Assembly: GCA_032620915.1 (NCBI GenBank)
Contig: CP136052.1
Coordinates: 589,001-653,000 of the forward strand
DNA from: Oscillospiraceae bacterium NTUH-002-81
Lineage (GTDB): Bacteria > Bacillota > Clostridia > Lachnospirales > Lachnospiraceae
Length of the DNA: 64,000 nucleotides
Direction of reading: 5' to 3'
The notes under the pieces were generated by a model. It saw nothing but the letters and a program-made list of their open reading frames with translations. It did no database searches and was not told where the DNA came from. The first letter of the stretch is position 1. Each line of letters opens with the position of its first letter. Shown here piece after piece: positions 60,792 to 64,000 of the stretch. Both the position numbers and the translations under genes were made by a program.

Positions 60792-63209
60792 ATGAAAAGA
60801 AAAAGTAACAATTCAGGCAGACAGGTTCGCTCCCAGGAGGAGATCGAGGCGCGTCGGGAGGCCCGCCGCAAGTACTACGAGGAGATGGAAGCCTTCGAGC
60901 GGGATCTGCCGGATTTTATTTTTGCAGATGAGCAGACGGACAGCAGGGAAGAACTGACAGAAGAATTTGATGCAAATACACATAATAATATAGAAGAAAA
61001 CGAAAATCACGAGGACTTCGGGAGCGGGAAAGCTTCCGGAGCTGTTTTTGCGTCTGCTGGAAAGCGGCAGAAGCGGGCAGCAGATGAAACCCTGGAGGAA
61101 TCTCGTCAGGAGCAGGCAGCAGACGGAATCTTTACAGGATCTCGTCAGGAACAGACAGCAGGCAGAATTTTTACAGAGCCGCGATATGCAGCAACGCAGC
61201 AGACCGAAGAAGAGGATGAGGACATCCCCCGGCGGCCCAGAAAAGCAGTGGTACAGTCCGAGGAGATCAGCAAGCAGCAAACGGCCATGATGGATACGGA
61301 TGCCGTGCAGGAAGCTGTCCGGGCATCCAGGACGAAGGCAGCGAAAAGATCCAGCCGGATGGAAGAGAAGAAGGCTGATACCATACCCTATCAGACAGAG
61401 GATATGGCTGATTTTGACGAGGCAGAGATAACAGAAGACACAGCAGCAGAAGCAGCCCCTGTGAAGAAGAAAAAGGCGTCCGCCAAGTCCGGCAGAAAAT
61501 CTGTCAGTGATAAGTCTGGCACAGGAAAGACCGACAGGAAAAAGTCCGGGCAGTTGAAATCCGTCAGCTCCAAATCTGCCACCGGGAAAAAGAAAAAGTC
61601 TTCCGGCAAACGCACATCCTCTTCCAGAAAACACAGAAGGCGCAGAAAGAACTGGAAACCGGCAGTGATCGCGGCATCTCTGGCAGTGGTGGTACTGGGC
61701 GGCGGCGGGTTTGGCCTGCACGCGCTGGGCATCATCGGCGGAAGAGAACTGTATGCGGTGTACGTCAACAACACGCTGGTGGGTAAGGTGGAAGATCCCA
61801 GTACTGGCCGTGACACCTACCTGCAGGTGCGCAGAGAGGTGGTTTCCAACGCGGACTTCATGGTGCTCATGGAGGCGGACTGTGACATCCGCAAGGTGGA
61901 GACGCTGGTGAAGCTTCCCTCCAAGGAAGAAGACCTGCAGAACAACATGAAGCAGGCGCTGGAAGATACCATTGTGGGCACGGTGGACAAAGCCTACACG
62001 GTGAAAATCAACGATTATATTGTAAACCTTCAGGATAAAAACGAAGTGGTGGAGCTGCTGGATGCGGTGAAGAGCCCTTACGATACGGATAATCAGTATT
62101 CCGTACAGCTGGTGGCCGACACTTCCAAGGAACTGACCAGCCTCACAACCCAGATTGTGAAAACCGAGGAAAGTTCCGATATTGCCGGTGTGGCATCGGC
62201 AGATGACGGCCAGGCGCAGGAATTACTGGCAGCTGCGGGAGAGGGAGAAGATGCCGGTGCAGAGGAAGAAGCCGCTGCTGATACGGAAAATCTTCCCGAA
62301 TCCACTGGGGAAGGCGACGGCCTGAAAAACCTGGCATTTGTGGAAAATATCGAGATCGCGGAGTCTTATGTGTCTGCGGACAGCATTTCCACGCTGGAGC
62401 AGGCCATTGAAGATGTGACAAAAGAAAAAGAAGAGAACCAGACCTACGAGGTGACTTCCGGCGACTGTCTTTCCGTTGTGGCAGAGAAAAATGACATGAC
62501 GGTGGCAAAGTTGCTGGAGATCAATCCTGACCTGGACGAGGACACCGTGCTGCAGATCGGCGACGAGATCACCGTCACCACGCCCGAGCCGGAGCTCTCT
62601 GTGGTAACCCAGGAAGAAGTTTCCTATGAGGAAGACTACGAAGAGCCGGTGCAGTACGTGGACAACGACAGCTGGTACACCACCAAGGAAGTGGTGACCC
62701 AGGAAGCTTCTACGGGACATCGGAAGGTCACTGCTCTTGTGACATACAAAAATGGAAATGAGACCGGGCGGGAAATCATTGCCCAGACCATTGTGACAGA
62801 GGCAAAGCCCAAGATCATTGAGCGTGGTACCCAGGCACCGCCTACCTATATCAAGCCCATTTCCGGCGGCCGTTACAGCTCCGGATTTGGAAAACGCTGG
62901 GGCAGAATGCACAAAGGTGTAGACTGGGCATGCTCTGTGGGAACCGCAGTAAAGGCATCCTGCGGCGGCACCGTTGTCAGTGCTGGCTGGTCCAACGGCT
63001 ACGGCTATTGCATCACCATCCGTCATCCCGACGGCAAACAGACCCGTTATGCACATTTGAGCAAAATCCTTGTTTCGTCCGGAAAATCCGTCAAGCAGGG
63101 AGACAAGATCGCTCTCAGCGGCAATACGGGAAGAAGTACCGGACCGCATATCCATTTTGAAATACTGGTCAACGGCTCCCAGGTCAATCCACTCAAGTAT
63201 TTGAACTAA
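60792..63209 (+). CDS. Cell-wall hydrolase with LysM, G5 and M23 peptidase domains
   Basis: An 805-residue protein. The ATG at 60792 is favoured, GTG 60786 is possible; the ribosome site (GGGTG) is weak. The first ~290 residues are cytoplasmic and disordered, rich in Lys, Glu and Gln with short repeated SRQEQAA-like units. One transmembrane helix follows (VIAASLAVVVLGGGGFGLHA). The outside part has a ~230-residue region, a LysM (YEVTSGDCLSVVAEKNDM), a G5 domain (around WYTTKEVVTQEASTG) and an M23 domain with HKGVDWACSVG, YGYCITIRHPDG and GRSTGPHIHFEI, with zinc ligands intact. It should cut peptidoglycan crosslinks. A large cytoplasmic tail on an M23 protein is unusual. Confidence 0.9.
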   Translation: MKRKSNNSGRQVRSQEEIEARREARRKYYEEMEAFERDLPDFIFADEQTDSREELTEEFDANTHNNIEENENHEDFGSGKASGAVFASAGKRQKRAADETLEESRQEQAADGIFTGSRQEQTAGRIFTEPRYAATQQTEEEDEDIPRRPRKAVVQSEEISKQQTAMMDTDAVQEAVRASRTKAAKRSSRMEEKKADTIPYQTEDMADFDEAEITEDTAAEAAPVKKKKASAKSGRKSVSDKSGTGKTDRKKSGQLKSVSSKSATGKKKKSSGKRTSSSRKHRRRRKNWKPAVIAASLAVVVLGGGGFGLHALGIIGGRELYAVYVNNTLVGKVEDPSTGRDTYLQVRREVVSNADFMVLMEADCDIRKVETLVKLPSKEEDLQNNMKQALEDTIVGTVDKAYTVKINDYIVNLQDKNEVVELLDAVKSPYDTDNQYSVQLVADTSKELTSLTTQIVKTEESSDIAGVASADDGQAQELLAAAGEGEDAGAEEEAAADTENLPESTGEGDGLKNLAFVENIEIAESYVSADSISTLEQAIEDVTKEKEENQTYEVTSGDCLSVVAEKNDMTVAKLLEINPDLDEDTVLQIGDEITVTTPEPELSVVTQEEVSYEEDYEEPVQYVDNDSWYTTKEVVTQEASTGHRKVTALVTYKNGNETGREIIAQTIVTEAKPKIIERGTQAPPTYIKPISGGRYSSGFGKRWGRMHKGVDWACSVGTAVKASCGGTVVSAGWSNGYGYCITIRHPDGKQTRYAHLSKILVSSGKSVKQGDKIALSGNTGRSTGPHIHFEILVNGSQVNPLKYLN

Positions 63210-63247
63210 CCAGTGCAGCGCGATTTTGCGAATGGCGCGCACCAGTA

Positions 63248-63275
63248 TTTACAAATGGTGATGATGTGGTATAAT
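63248..63275 (+). promoter_or_regulatory. murA promoter
   Basis: TTTACA (63248-63253) and perfect TATAAT (63270-63275) are 16 bases apart, about 100 bases before the murA ATG. Confidence 0.65.
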
Positions 63276-63375
63276 ATAGGGAACATAAATAAGTTAAAAA
63301 AATGACATAGCAGGTGTTTCCCATGCCTGCGCGGGTTTATGATAGAATATGCAACAACAGAGTTCGAGGTGTGAT

Positions 63376-64000
63376 ATGGAACAATACGTAATTAAAGGCG
63401 GCAACCCCCTGGTCGGCGAAGTAGAGATCGGCGGTGCCAAGAATGCCGCACTTGCCATTCTGGCAGCAGCAATTATGACAGATGAGACCGTATTGGTTGA
63501 AAATATACCGGATGTAAGAGATACCAACGTCCTGCTTCAGGCCATCGAAGGCATTGGTGCGCGGGTAGACCGCAAGGATCGCCACACTGTGGAGATCAAC
63601 GGCTCCGCCATTGACGCGCTGAACGTGGACAATGAATACATCAAGAAGATCAGAGCTTCCTATTATCTGCTGGGCGCTCTGCTTGGTAAATACAAGAAGG
63701 CCGAGGTGCCGCTTCCGGGCGGATGCAACATCGGCAGCCGTCCCATTGACCAGCATCTGAAAGGATTCCGGGCACTGGGCGCAGACGTGAAGATCGAGCA
63801 TGGCTTTGTTATTGCAGAGGCACAGAACCTGCACGGCAGCCATATTTATCTGGACGTTGTTTCTGTGGGCGCTACCATCAATATCATGATGGCCGCTTCC
63901 CTGGCAGCAGGCAACACCATTCTGGAAAATGCAGCCAAAGAGCCCCACGTGGTAGATGTGGCCAACTTCCTGAACAGCATGGGCGCCAACATCAAGGGCG
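63376..64000 (+). CDS. murA: UDP-N-acetylglucosamine 1-carboxyvinyltransferase, 3'-truncated by window edge
   Basis: The frame is open from ATG 63376 (after GAGGTGTGAT) to the end of the window, giving 208 residues. The N-terminus KGGNPLVGEVEIGGAKNAAL, the Lys in GAKNAA, the fosfomycin-target Cys in LPGGCNIGSRPIDQHLKGFR, and GATINIMMAASLAAG match MurA. It performs the first committed step of peptidoglycan synthesis, enolpyruvyl transfer from PEP to UDP-GlcNAc. It follows the M23 cell-wall hydrolase gene. The remainder lies outside the window. Confidence 0.97.
   Translation, partial: MEQYVIKGGNPLVGEVEIGGAKNAALAILAAAIMTDETVLVENIPDVRDTNVLLQAIEGIGARVDRKDRHTVEINGSAIDALNVDNEYIKKIRASYYLLGALLGKYKKAEVPLPGGCNIGSRPIDQHLKGFRALGADVKIEHGFVIAEAQNLHGSHIYLDVVSVGATINIMMAASLAAGNTILENAAKEPHVVDVANFLNSMGANIKG

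Noticed and set aside
63210..63245. Terminator after the M23 gene
   Set aside because: Only a GC-rich imperfect inverted repeat without a T run is present, so it is not supported.

Overview
The window looks like a chromosomal segment of a spore-forming Clostridia bacterium, most likely Lachnospiraceae. GC content is moderate. Gene starts carry AGGAGG-type ribosome sites, there are spoVG and spoVT genes, a paired glgC/glgD, and the order spoVG-pth-mfd-foldase followed (after a gap) by spoVT, which is the usual Firmicutes arrangement. No transposase, integrase, phage gene or CRISPR array was found.

Region by region: 1-5.9 kb holds the end of a sensor histidine kinase, an aconitase-family hydratase and a class A penicillin-binding protein. 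5.9-14.4 kb is a sulfur-amino-acid locus: a consensus promoter, a 44-residue leader peptide rich in Cys and Met, a terminator hairpin, then an M20 amidohydrolase, an ATC-hydrolase family protein, an SsuABC-type ABC transporter, a nitroreductase, and two PLP enzymes of Cys/Met metabolism. 14.5-19.8 kb (minus strand) carries prs, a DnaC/DnaI-type helicase loader, a DnaD-type initiator with four perfect DnaA boxes upstream, and murC. 20.1-28.8 kb carries glgCD, spoVG, pth, mfd and a PrsA-like foldase.

28.9-48.8 kb is an accessory block that separates the foldase from spoVT. An AAA ATPase gene with its own promoter stands at each end. Inside are a surface protein, a CarH-like B12 sensor next to an EAL phosphodiesterase, an amidohydrolase, a SirTM/macrodomain pair for ADP-ribose chemistry, a TraX-like membrane protein, and a cyclic-di-GMP-I riboswitch. 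The riboswitch is followed by a 51-base AAGC microsatellite at the start of a hybrid kinase that lacks its phospho-acceptor histidine. At least four genes in this block are interrupted by short indels, mostly in homopolymers, whereas the long genes outside it are intact.

48.8-64 kb returns to core functions: spoVT, nicotinate phosphoribosyltransferase, a YitT-family protein, tRNA-Gln, acyl-ACP thioesterase, a CvfB-like S1 protein, ridA, dnaE, pfkA, a SpoU/TrmH-type methylase, a LysM/G5/M23 cell-wall hydrolase, and the start of murA.

The most interesting signals are the riboswitch plus microsatellite plus kinase arrangement, the Cys/Met leader attenuator, the B12-sensor/EAL pair, the DnaA-box cluster beside dnaD, and a two-copy structured repeat placed directly after stop codons. 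All calls come from reading the sequence; no database search was run.
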